Positions 1-6,342 are shown, counted from the first letter of the stretch. The stretch is 6,571 nucleotides of DNA from Treponema sp. (GCA_031259345.1 JAIRLQ010000574.1:1-6571); one strand, 5' to 3'. Numbers and translations are program-made. The notes: generated by a model not told the origin, from the sequence alone.

Positions 1-1
1 G

Positions 2-523
2 ACGCATAAAGCCCGCAAAATTCCCGGGCCGGAAGAACTGCGGGAACTATTTGCGGACTTTATGCGCATCGGCAATATTGACAAAGGCGAAAATCATGAG
101 CTTTTAAGCCTTTTAAACAGAATCCCGGGGAAAGAAGGGCAGCGCTGGATAGCATGGCCGTTTAGTTTGACAATTAATGGTACAGATTTACAGGTTTTGG
201 TACGATTATTAATAAAGGAACCTCTTTCACTAGAAACAGGACGCCTTATACTTGATGCCTGGCATGAGAACCCTGGCCGGGATACAAAAACAAGCTGGCG
301 TTTTATACTGGACAGGGGAATGCGGGGGGAGCTAAAAGCCGATGTAAGCGTTTTTCCGCCGGCCGCCAATCCCGAAGCCCTTAAAAAAGAGGCGGCAGGG
401 CTGTTTGCCGGTTTGGGGTTTCCCCCGGAAATAAGTTATAGCCCCGCAAGTTCCGGCGGGCTTATACCCTTTGCAAGCCTTCTATCCGGTGAAGTCTTGC
501 CTTATGTAAATAAAAGGGTATAA
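2..523 (+). CDS. 3' part of a gene, possibly FliK/YlqG-like flagellar hook-length-type protein
   Basis: The frame is open from the first bases of the window. The 20 codons before the first ATG (position 62) read as ordinary protein, so this is probably the C-terminal 173 residues of a longer protein whose start lies outside. The visible part has no signal peptide or membrane segment. It has alternating beta-like and helical stretches with a short Gly/Pro-rich tail. The guess of FliK/YlqG type rests mainly on context: the next gene is a free FlhB C-terminal domain, and in Bacillus the equivalent ylqH follows ylqG, a FliK-like gene. The segment from about window residue 95 (ILDRGMRGELKADVSV) loosely resembles the beta-strand pattern of the FliK C-terminal domain, but I see no diagnostic motif. 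The alternative is an unrelated spirochaete-specific protein. The reading frame is near certain; the function is weak. Confidence 0.55.
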   Translation, partial: THKARKIPGPEELRELFADFMRIGNIDKGENHELLSLLNRIPGKEGQRWIAWPFSLTINGTDLQVLVRLLIKEPLSLETGRLILDAWHENPGRDTKTSWRFILDRGMRGELKADVSVFPPAANPEALKKEAAGLFAGLGFPPEISYSPASSGGLIPFASLLSGEVLPYVNKRV

Positions 524-577
524 CATTAGATTTAGGGAAGTTATTCCAAAAACTGAAGGCGAACCGAACAGACTCTA

Positions 578-859
578 ATGAAAGGGAGTAAAAGGCCGGA
601 ATTGGTGTATATAAAAAAAGCAGCCGCTTTGGGTTATACCCCAGGTGATATAGCCCCTCAGCTTTTGGCGAAAGGCAGGGGCCTTGAAGCAGAAGCAATA
701 ATCGCCCTTGCCCGTAAAACAGGTGTTGAGCTGGTTGAAGACAGCGCTCTTATGGGCGTTTTGGATTCCGGACTAAAACCGGGGGATTATATTCCTCCCT
801 GGTGCTGGGAGGCGGTTGCTCGAATTCTTGCCTTTATACTTAAAAAGGAAAACCCATGA
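578..859 (+). CDS. Free-standing FlhB C-terminal-domain homologue (FlhB2/YlqH type)
   Basis: This 93-residue protein matches the cytoplasmic C-terminal domain of the type III export switch protein FlhB/YscU. It has the AAALGYTPGD start (family: AVALRYDP), then APQLLAKGRG, the helix AEAIIALARKTGV, VEDSALMGVLD, and the closing PGDYIPP...AVARILAFIL block. Full FlhB also has four membrane helices and an NPTH autocleavage site; both are absent, and the homology begins just after where PTH would sit. In other bacteria such free domains are small soluble proteins linked to flagellar export, and they can sit near rnhB and yraN, as here. The ATG has no good Shine-Dalgarno. TTG (602) or GTG (605), preceded by AAAAGG, are possible later starts that would remove eight or nine residues. 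An in-frame stop at 554-556 limits any upstream extension. It overlaps the next gene by four bases (ATGA). Confidence 0.88.
   Translation: MKGSKRPELVYIKKAAALGYTPGDIAPQLLAKGRGLEAEAIIALARKTGVELVEDSALMGVLDSGLKPGDYIPPWCWEAVARILAFILKKENP
844..850 (+). promoter_or_regulatory. Ribosome binding site for the HD-GYP gene
   Basis: AAGGAAA lies just upstream of the ATG at 856, inside the end of the FlhB-like gene. With the ATGA stop/start overlap, it supports this start and coupled translation. Confidence 0.6.
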
Positions 860-2130
860 AAAAGGTTCCAGTAGACGTGTTAAAAGCCGGAATGGCTTTT
901 TCGGATCCGGTATATATCGAGGGAAATAACCTTCTTGTCCCGGCGGGGGTAGAAATCCGTCAAAAGGATATAGACAAGCTAAAAACCTGGGGCGTTACCG
1001 CCGTAGAAACTATCGGGAAGGTGATCCTCCCCAAGAAGAACGGTGAAAACGAAGAAAAAACAGCAGCCCCCCAGACCGTTCAGGCTGCTCCGGGCTCTTC
1101 CGCCCAAAACACCCCCGCGGACGCTGAAAAGGCGCCTCCTGCCCAGCAGAAACCAAAAAAAAGCAGCGTCATAACCCTGATGGAAGTCCAGGAAAATAAA
1201 AGCGCCTATCGCGCCTATATAGACCTTATCGAAAAACTGGATCAGGTTTTGCGGAACATAGATTCGGGGGTACCCGTCGAGGCCCGTTCCATAGACAATA
1301 TCACCGGAAAATTGCTTCAATCGGTGCGGGAAGAGCGGAATTCATTTATCGGTTTTATTCTGGGCGGCGAAGTAACAGGCTACGAAATGTCAAAAAGTTC
1401 AGTGAACACCGCCATCCTTTCGTCTTTGATTGCCATGGAGCTAAAGCTGCCAAATCATAAAGTGATGCAGGTAATTACCGGTGCGCTGCTCCACGATGTG
1501 GGAATGCTCAGGCTGCCCAAAGAAATCGTAGAAAAACGCGGCGGTCTTTCGCCCGCGGAACTTAACCGCATACAGGCCCATCCCCTGTATGCCTACAAAA
1601 TCGTTAACAAAAAATTGCTTTATCCCGAAGAAGTAGCTGTTATTGTGCTGCAGCATCATGAGCGTTGGGACGGCGAAGGATACCCCAGGCGCATTTCGGG
1701 AAGCGCCATTGATATAGGCGCCCGCATTGTATCGGTAGCCGATGCTTTTGAAGCCATGGTAAGCCAGAAACCTTACCGTAATTCCATGATGGGCTACCAG
1801 GCCATGAAGAACCTGCTGTCGGATAATTCTCGTCGCTTTGATCCCGATGTGTTAAAAGCTTTTATCCAAACCATGGGCATCTATCCCATAGGCTCAATTA
1901 TACTCCTTAATAACAGCGCCGTTGCCCGGGTTACCGAAGTACAGGGTTCAGCCCCTTTAAGGCCCAAAATCCGTATTCTTATTGATGAATTCGGCAAAGT
2001 TTACAAAAAGGACGAAGGGGATACGATTGACCTGCTTACGGAAAAAGGCCTCTTTATCGCCAGGGCAATCGACATGAAAGAAATTACGCAAAAGACATCC
2101 CAGGGAACCACAGCCGTAAAACATGCCTAA
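856..2130 (+). CDS. DUF3391-HD-GYP domain protein (c-di-GMP phosphodiesterase family, atypical active site)
   Basis: This is a 424-residue cytoplasmic protein. Residues 1-55 match the DUF3391 N-terminal domain found on many HD-GYP proteins (VDVLKAGM...DIDKLKTWGV). Residues 62-105 are an Ala/Pro/Lys-rich linker. The HD-GYP domain spans about 165-345, followed by a beta-rich tail to about 408. HD-GYP enzymes hydrolyse cyclic-di-GMP at a two- or three-metal centre. Retained residues are H213-D214, H242, H267-H268, the signature DGEGYP (272-277) and D296. Two expected residues differ. The His of the usual HSVNVAIL-type helix is S181 (SSVNTAIL), and the Lys of HDxGK is M217 (HDVGM). E177, four residues before S181, matches the position of a metal-binding Glu in trinuclear members. 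The family assignment is certain; catalysis is doubtful, and a reduced-activity or c-di-GMP-sensing role is possible. It overlaps the FlhB-like gene by four bases and yraN by eight. Confidence 0.95.
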   Translation: MKKVPVDVLKAGMAFSDPVYIEGNNLLVPAGVEIRQKDIDKLKTWGVTAVETIGKVILPKKNGENEEKTAAPQTVQAAPGSSAQNTPADAEKAPPAQQKPKKSSVITLMEVQENKSAYRAYIDLIEKLDQVLRNIDSGVPVEARSIDNITGKLLQSVREERNSFIGFILGGEVTGYEMSKSSVNTAILSSLIAMELKLPNHKVMQVITGALLHDVGMLRLPKEIVEKRGGLSPAELNRIQAHPLYAYKIVNKKLLYPEEVAVIVLQHHERWDGEGYPRRISGSAIDIGARIVSVADAFEAMVSQKPYRNSMMGYQAMKNLLSDNSRRFDPDVLKAFIQTMGIYPIGSIILLNNSAVARVTEVQGSAPLRPKIRILIDEFGKVYKKDEGDTIDLLTEKGLFIARAIDMKEITQKTSQGTTAVKHA

Positions 2131-2470
2131 AAAAGGAAAAGAGGGCGAAGAAAAGGCCGCCCAGTTTCTGGAACAAAAAGGCTTTAAAATTCTGGAACAT
2201 AATTTTCGCTCAAAAACAGGCGAGGTGGATTTAATCGCCCTTGAAGGAGAAACTCTGGTATTTATAGAGGTTAAAGCCTGGGCGTTTTACGGAATTGAAG
2301 CGTTGGAACAGGGTTTGGACGAAAGAAAGCAGCGCCGCATCATAGAAACCGCTAAGTATTTTCTTTCTATTTATCGAAAATATAGGTATATGGCAGTTCG
2401 TTTTGATGTGGTCTTTATAGCTCCCCAAGGTATTACCCATCTTGAATCAGCCTTTGTGGAGCGTGTATGA
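2123..2470 (+). CDS. yraN: YraN/UPF0102 family nuclease-fold protein
   Basis: At 115 residues this is close to the usual length of about 120 for the family. The order of motifs is typical: G5-x2-G8-E9-x2-A12 near the start, HNFRSKTGEVDLIA (26-39), LVFIEVKA (45-52), then a Lys/Gln-rich helix DERKQRRI and the RFDVVFI strand near the end. D36, E49 and K51 correspond to the D-ExK core of the PD-(D/E)XK nuclease fold, so a nuclease or resolvase-like activity is predicted from fold; the cellular role of this family is poorly defined. The ATG lies inside the end of the HD-GYP gene (eight-base overlap) and lacks a strong Shine-Dalgarno, which suggests coupled translation. yraN commonly sits near rnhB and FlhB-tail genes in other genomes, which fits this setting. 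Confidence 0.92.
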   Translation: MPKKGKEGEEKAAQFLEQKGFKILEHNFRSKTGEVDLIALEGETLVFIEVKAWAFYGIEALEQGLDERKQRRIIETAKYFLSIYRKYRYMAVRFDVVFIAPQGITHLESAFVERV

Positions 2471-2471
2471 T

Positions 2472-2666
2472 ATGATTACTGCGGAGGATAAACAAAAAGC
2501 GGACATAATGCAGGGCGCAAGGCTAGCCGCCCTGCGGGAGAAGATTAATAATGAGGACTATCTCCATGAAGCCATTCAACGTATCGCTTTGATATTAAGC
2601 AATGAGCTTCTGGATATACCACAGGGAGGTTGGAGTTACGAGCGGCAACGGAAAAGGCGACGGTGA
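2472..2666 (+). CDS. Small orphan protein with basic C-terminus (64 residues)
   Basis: I do not recognise the family. The ATG at 2472 is chosen because GGAG (2458-2461) lies ten bases upstream and the yraN stop ends one base before it; a TTG ten codons earlier, inside yraN, is less likely. The protein is mostly helical and charged (ADIMQGARLAALREKI, YLHEAIQRIALILSNELLDI), with no membrane segment, and ends in an Arg/Lys cluster (ERQRKRRR). The last three sense codons are arginine codons, AGG-CGA-CGG, directly before TGA. The +1 frame after that stop continues as Arg/Gly-rich protein, so this may be the N-terminal part of the following gene rather than a separate one. Its sequence looks protein-like throughout, whereas the overlapping frame of the next gene looks arbitrary in this stretch. 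Confidence 0.65.
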   Translation: MITAEDKQKADIMQGARLAALREKINNEDYLHEAIQRIALILSNELLDIPQGGWSYERQRKRRR

Positions 2667-3183
2667 ACGCGGCCGGCGCAGGCCCTGGAGACGGGGGCGG
2701 GGCAATGAAAACCGGCGGGAAAAAGATGAGGCGCCAAAGAACCGCGCGCCCCAGAGCGGCCAGAGCGGCAAGAAAGGGGGCGGTTCTTCGCGCAAAAACG
2801 ATCGTCTTCATTTTGACCGCAGTCGGGGGGTAATCCACGAACGTCCCAGGTGGACGCCTCCGCAGCTATTAACCGATCCCCTGCCTGTTCCCAATTGCCC
2901 CTGGTGCGGCAGGCCCATTAAAGATATTGCGTCGGCGATTGCGGACAAAGATTCGGGGGCGCCGGTCCACTTTGACTGCATAATCGCGCGGCTTTCCGAA
3001 CAGGAACGGCTTGAGCAGGGAGAAAGCATTGCCTATATAGGCGGCGGCCGTTTTGGCATTATTCATTATGCCTCCACCCAAAACCCCAGGAGTTTTACCA
3101 TCAAAAAGATAGTTGAATGGGAAAATAAAGACAGCCGGGCCGAATGGCGCGGAAATATCAGCGATCATTATTCAATAACCTAA
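2602..3183 (+). CDS. Arg/Gly-rich protein with putative CxxC...HxxC zinc site, unknown function
   Basis: This open frame has 193 residues from its first ATG. Residues 15-75 are low-complexity and very basic (GERGRRRPWRRGRG, GKKGGG), a style typical of disordered RNA- or DNA-contacting tails. A compact domain follows: C99-P-W-C102-G, then H123-F-D-C126, which fit a treble-clef or zinc-ribbon site, and then AYIGGGRFGIIHY (144-156) and a C-terminal strand/helix region ending near EWRGNISDHYSIT. I do not recognise a characterised family. Zinc binding is inferred from Cys/His spacing. The start is uncertain: ATG 2602 has no Shine-Dalgarno, overlaps the previous gene by 65 bases and gives an unconvincing first 20 residues. 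GGAGG at 2625-2629 is followed by no standard in-frame start (an ACG lies eight bases on). The reliable part begins at about 2667. The stop shares one base with the next ATG. Confidence 0.75.
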   Translation: MSFWIYHREVGVTSGNGKGDGERGRRRPWRRGRGNENRREKDEAPKNRAPQSGQSGKKGGGSSRKNDRLHFDRSRGVIHERPRWTPPQLLTDPLPVPNCPWCGRPIKDIASAIADKDSGAPVHFDCIIARLSEQERLEQGESIAYIGGGRFGIIHYASTQNPRSFTIKKIVEWENKDSRAEWRGNISDHYSIT

Positions 3184-4346
3184 TGGAAAAAATCGAACAG
3201 GCCGTTGCGGAAAAGGACTTTTTGTCCAATCCCAAAATTGTACAAAACTACACGCTGCTTCAGGAAATCGGGGTTTTTACATACGTTGACACATTAAGCA
3301 GGGAAATCCGTAATTATAAAAGCCTTTTTTCAAGCGCTCTGGAAATTTTTAACCGAACTACAATCAATGAAATTATGGACGCCGCGGTTTGGCAGCTTTC
3401 GGATCACTTCCTTCCTTCATTTATTGTATTCCTGTGGAAACCCCTTCAGAATAAAGAGGACATTACCATTAAGGGTTACAAAAATTATAAACTTGTCGAT
3501 CTGGATATTAAAATTTCCAATATCACTCCCTTTGAACCCTTCTTCAGAAAATATCCCAAACCGATCAATTACGATCTGCTTGCCTTCGAGATGGGCGAAT
3601 CGGAAGAATTTGCCTCTCTTAACGCCCTGCACCCTGAACTTATTATCCCCATACTGGGGCCTTCGGGACTGTACGGGCTTGTTCTTATTGGCCGCAAAAT
3701 TCTTGAAGACGATTATGCCTCCGCGGAACTTATTTATCTGGAACAACTGATGTCTTTTGTTTCCCAGGCCATACAGAATCATCTGCACTACGAACGCACA
3801 TTGCGGGATGTCAAAACCGGGCTTTTTAACAACGGCTACTTTTTGACCCGCCTGAACGAAGAAATTGCGCGCTCTGCCCGTATTAACAGCTCAACGTCAA
3901 TTATAATGATGGACGTGGACAAATTTAAAGTCTTCAACGACACTTTCGGCCATCTGGCCGGGGATAAAGTTCTGGAAAGCCTGGCGATGACCGTAAAACA
4001 GGGCGTCCGTTCCGGGGATGTCCCGTCCCGTTTTGGCGGCGAAGAATTTACGGTGCTGCTGCCGGACTCAAACAGGGATGCCGCCTGGATTGCCGCGGAA
4101 CGGCTAAGAACCATGGTTGAGGCTATGCGGGTTCCCTGGAACCCGCCCCTGCCCCAGGTTACCATAAGCCTTGGGCTTGTTACCTTTTCGGGCGATGTCA
4201 GCCTTTCGGCGGCGGAAATTATCCACCGGGCCGACGAAGCCCTTTATCTTTCCAAAAAACGGGGGCGAAACCGTACCACCGTCTGGGGCAGTGCCGGGCT
4301 TCTTGCAAAAATTGAATGTTTAAGTTTGGATACGGCAAAAGTATAA
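3183..4346 (+). CDS. GAF-GGDEF diguanylate cyclase
   Basis: The product makes cyclic-di-GMP from two GTP. Starting at ATG 3183, which shares a base with the preceding stop (TAATG), the protein has 387 residues. ATG 3144 would add 13 residues but sits inside the previous gene without a Shine-Dalgarno. Residues about 47-199 form a GAF-like sensor domain (IIPILGPSGLYGLVLIG near its end, then a long helix leading out). The GGDEF domain begins at RDVKTGLFNNGYF (about 208) and runs to about 368. Metal and substrate residues are intact: D244-V-D246 and the signature GGEEF (285-289). RSGD (276-279) lies exactly five residues before GGEEF, which is the RxxD inhibitory site for product feedback. No membrane segment is seen, so the enzyme is probably cytosolic and responds to a small ligand or partner through GAF. 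Mtn follows after 13 bases. The assignment is firm; the GAF ligand is unknown. Confidence 0.95.
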   Translation: MEKIEQAVAEKDFLSNPKIVQNYTLLQEIGVFTYVDTLSREIRNYKSLFSSALEIFNRTTINEIMDAAVWQLSDHFLPSFIVFLWKPLQNKEDITIKGYKNYKLVDLDIKISNITPFEPFFRKYPKPINYDLLAFEMGESEEFASLNALHPELIIPILGPSGLYGLVLIGRKILEDDYASAELIYLEQLMSFVSQAIQNHLHYERTLRDVKTGLFNNGYFLTRLNEEIARSARINSSTSIIMMDVDKFKVFNDTFGHLAGDKVLESLAMTVKQGVRSGDVPSRFGGEEFTVLLPDSNRDAAWIAAERLRTMVEAMRVPWNPPLPQVTISLGLVTFSGDVSLSAAEIIHRADEALYLSKKRGRNRTTVWGSAGLLAKIECLSLDTAKV

Positions 4347-4349
4347 AAC

Positions 4350-4354
4350 AGGGA
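4350..4354 (+). promoter_or_regulatory. Ribosome binding site for mtn
   Basis: AGGGA ends five bases before the ATG at 4360, in the only short gap (13 bases) between the cyclase and nucleosidase genes. It supports the chosen start. Confidence 0.6.
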
Positions 4355-4359
4355 TCGAT

Positions 4360-5079
4360 ATGATTGGAATAATCGGCGCCATGGAAGCAGAAGTTCATTT
4401 GCTTAAAGACGCCATGGAAAACGCGAAAAGCGAAAACTCCGGGGCCTTTGAATTTATTTTGGGCGGCCTCGAAGGAAAAGACATTGTACTGCTTCAGGGC
4501 GGCATTGGCAAAGTAAACGCCGCTGTAGGATGCGCCCTTCTTATTGAACGATACAAACCTGTCCTGGTAATAAACACCGGTTCCGCGGGCGGCATAAATC
4601 CGGCGCTTACATTTGGCGACATTATCATTTCCAGCGGCCTTGTGTATTATGATGTTGACGTAACCGCCTTTAATTACAAGCCGGGCCAGGTGCCCGGACA
4701 GCCTCCTGTGTTTCCTGTAGCCGAAGCGCTTGGCGTTCTGGCGGAAAAAGCCTTGCAGGGCCTTAAAGCCGAAGGAACACTCCCCGGTACGCTGAATTCC
4801 GCAATGGGCGTCATCGCCTCCGGGGATGCCTTTATGCACATTCCCGCCCGCATAGAAGAAGTCCGTAAAACTTTTCCTGCCGTGCAGGCGGTAGACATGG
4901 AAAGCGCCGCCATAGCCCATACCTGCGCCCTCTTTAAAACGCCGTACCTCATCATCAGGGCCCTTTCCGACATCGCCGGGACAGACTCCCCGGTAACCCA
5001 CGACGAATTTCTTGCCGTAGCTTCAAAAAATTCCGCCTGCCTGGTGCGGCGAATAGTAAAAAACTATAAGGAAAAATGA
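4360..5079 (+). CDS. mtnN: 5'-methylthioadenosine/S-adenosylhomocysteine nucleosidase
   Basis: The enzyme removes adenine from S-adenosylhomocysteine and methylthioadenosine, yielding S-ribosylhomocysteine and methylthioribose; it acts in the cytosol. At 239 residues it is close to the E. coli enzyme (about 232). The start IGIIGAMEAEV contains E11, equivalent to catalytic E12. QGGIGKVNAA (46-55) and NTGSAGGI (72-79) form the phosphorylase-like core. VDMESAAIAH (178-187) supplies E181, equivalent to E174, and RALSDIAG (200-207) supplies S203 and D204, equivalent to catalytic D197. All key residues are present. It is followed without any gap by luxS (TGAATG), so substrate and product enzymes are made together. 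It could detoxify the SAH made by methyltransferases and feed AI-2 formation. Confidence 0.97.
   Translation: MIGIIGAMEAEVHLLKDAMENAKSENSGAFEFILGGLEGKDIVLLQGGIGKVNAAVGCALLIERYKPVLVINTGSAGGINPALTFGDIIISSGLVYYDVDVTAFNYKPGQVPGQPPVFPVAEALGVLAEKALQGLKAEGTLPGTLNSAMGVIASGDAFMHIPARIEEVRKTFPAVQAVDMESAAIAHTCALFKTPYLIIRALSDIAGTDSPVTHDEFLAVASKNSACLVRRIVKNYKEK
5068..5072 (+). promoter_or_regulatory. Ribosome binding site for luxS
   Basis: AAGGA lies seven bases before the luxS ATG at 5080, within the last codons of mtn. It fixes the ATG at 5080 over the in-frame ATG three codons later. Confidence 0.65.
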
Positions 5080-5562
5080 ATGGACAAGATGGAAAAAATT
5101 GCCAGTTTTAGGATGGATCACCTTAGACTTAAAAGAGGTGTTTTTGTTTCCCGCAGGGATCGTTTTGGAGAAACAATCCTTACCACCTTTGACCTGCGTT
5201 TTAAAGAACCCAATAACGAACCGGTTATGGATCAGCCCGCGCTTCACACTATCGAACATTTGGGGGCGACTTTTCTGCGCTCCCATAAAGAGTGGGCGGC
5301 GCGGACAGTTTACTTTGGCCCCATGGGCTGCCGTACCGGTTTTTACGCTATCTTTCAGGGCAGCCTAAGCTCGCAAGAAATCCTTCCCCTTATAAGAGAT
5401 ATGCTGGATTTTATCGCCTCTTTTAACGGTCCCATTCCCGGCGCCGCCCCGGTAGAATGCGGCAACTGGCTGGAACAAAACCTCAACATGGCCAGGTGGG
5501 AAGCCAGGCGTTTTGCCGAAGTTTTAAAAAACCCGAAACAAGAAAATTTAAATTACCCATAA
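5080..5562 (+). CDS. luxS: S-ribosylhomocysteine lyase LuxS (AI-2 synthase)
   Basis: LuxS cleaves S-ribosylhomocysteine to homocysteine and 4,5-dihydroxy-2,3-pentanedione, the precursor of AI-2. The protein has 160 residues, the usual length. Visible hallmarks are ASFRMDH at the start, HTIEHLGATFLR (56-67) with metal ligands H56 and H60 and base E59, GPMGCRTGFY (80-89) with catalytic C84, and ECGNW (126-130) with the third metal ligand C127. All residues of the active metal centre are present, so it should be functional. It is the last gene of the plus-strand run and directly abuts mtn, giving a two-gene unit for SAH recycling. Whether AI-2 is used as a signal cannot be told: no LsrB/LuxP-type receptor or transporter is in this window. 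Confidence 0.97.
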   Translation: MDKMEKIASFRMDHLRLKRGVFVSRRDRFGETILTTFDLRFKEPNNEPVMDQPALHTIEHLGATFLRSHKEWAARTVYFGPMGCRTGFYAIFQGSLSSQEILPLIRDMLDFIASFNGPIPGAAPVECGNWLEQNLNMARWEARRFAEVLKNPKQENLNYP

Positions 5563-5568
5563 GGAAAC

Positions 5569-5614
5569 GCGGATTTATTTTCGGGATTCAGGCGCCGTGC
5601 TTTTCCGCTTTTTT
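5569..5614 (+). terminator. Weak candidate terminator after luxS
   Basis: GCGGA (5569-5573) can pair with TCCGC (5604-5608), which is followed by six T (5609-5614). The stem is only five base pairs with a loop of 30 bases, although GGCGCC (5591-5596) could fold inside it. The element straddles the 25-base gap between luxS and the convergent gene and enters the 3' end of the latter. Its position fits transcription stop; the structure is weak. Confidence 0.25.
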
Positions 5615-6340
5615 AATATCTTTTGCATTCCCGCGCCGGTTTTTCCTTTCCTTGGTTAATAGAAACTGATAGGTAAAATCGCTTTGAACCCCGAACTCTT
5701 TTAACAGCCCAATATGTTCCGGCCTTTTATCCACAGGACCCTGGCGGCTTAACATAAGCTCCGGGGCCACATGCACTATGTAGCTGGGGCTCTGCTGACC
5801 ATAAAATTCGATGCCGTTTTCGGCGGCATAAGACTTACGCTCCGGCACCGCGGACGCAAAATTGATAAGCCCCAGGGACAACGACGCATAATAACGGCAA
5901 GGACCGGCACTGGTAACCCAATAGGCGGTAAAGCGTTCCCCGGATTCGGTAAGCCGCCTGTCCCAGGAAAGAAGGATAAGCCCATCCCGCTGTAAATGAG
6001 GGCGGAAATCAGGCAAAGAAGACGGAAGCTGCTCCCCGGGCCGGGCGGATATAGGTACCAGAAAGGGAAACCGTAAAAAGTCAGAAGACAGGCCGGGCTG
6101 GCTTACCTTGTTCTGTCTGTTGGACAAAGGCCGTACCATAGGCCCCGGAAATTTAATTATATTGGAAGGCGCTTCTTTTTGCTCGGTTTCGCCTTTTCCA
6201 AGGTTGAAGACAATTCCCGCCATCATCCTGATTTGAAATTCAATATGAAACGCCTGATCCGAAAGTTCCCTAAGACTTCTGGCTTTTTCCAGAAGCGAAT
6301 TTTTTAGCTGTAATAATGACTGTAATTCTGTACTGTTCAT
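5588..6340 (-). CDS. Unrecognised 250-residue protein, convergent to luxS
   Basis: I do not recognise a family. The ATG is supported by AGAGGGTG just upstream and by a promoter further up, and the long frame has normal codon style, so it is very likely a real gene. Residues 1-35 are a charged, leucine-rich helix that could form a coiled coil (LLQLKNSLLEKARSLREL). Residues 50-85 are a polar, probably flexible linker. A beta-rich domain follows at about 88-225 (FPFLVPISA, GLILLSWDRRL, RFTAYWVTSAGPCRYYASL, SPSYIVHVAPELML). The C-terminus (230-248) is Lys/Arg-rich. There is no signal peptide or membrane segment and only one cysteine (C148). It is transcribed alone and against the luxS run, its stop 25 bases from that of luxS, so a shared function with the operon is not implied. 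Confidence 0.8.
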   Translation of the reverse strand: MNSTELQSLLQLKNSLLEKARSLRELSDQAFHIEFQIRMMAGIVFNLGKGETEQKEAPSNIIKFPGPMVRPLSNRQNKVSQPGLSSDFLRFPFLVPISARPGEQLPSSLPDFRPHLQRDGLILLSWDRRLTESGERFTAYWVTSAGPCRYYASLSLGLINFASAVPERKSYAAENGIEFYGQQSPSYIVHVAPELMLSRQGPVDKRPEHIGLLKEFGVQSDFTYQFLLTKERKNRRGNAKDIKKAEKHGA

Positions 6341-6342
6341 TT

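Noticed and set aside
2663..2833. GTG at 2663 overlaps the TGA of the 64-residue ORF as GTGA and opens a frame to 2833.
   Set aside because: The product is low-complexity Ala/Gly/Arg sequence that ends before the Cys/His domain and overlaps the better frame; it looks like a shadow of GC-rich DNA.
3144..3182. Upstream ATG for the diguanylate cyclase.
   Set aside because: It lies inside the preceding gene without a Shine-Dalgarno, while ATG 3183 forms a standard TAATG stop/start junction.
4311..4348. TTGAAT and TATAAA upstream of mtn as an internal promoter.
   Set aside because: The spacing is 26 bases, far from the 16-18 needed, and no better-spaced pair is present.
4219..5001. A 260-codon open frame on the minus strand opposite the cyclase end and mtn.
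   Set aside because: It lies wholly opposite two well-identified genes, has no ribosome site I can see and resembles no protein family.
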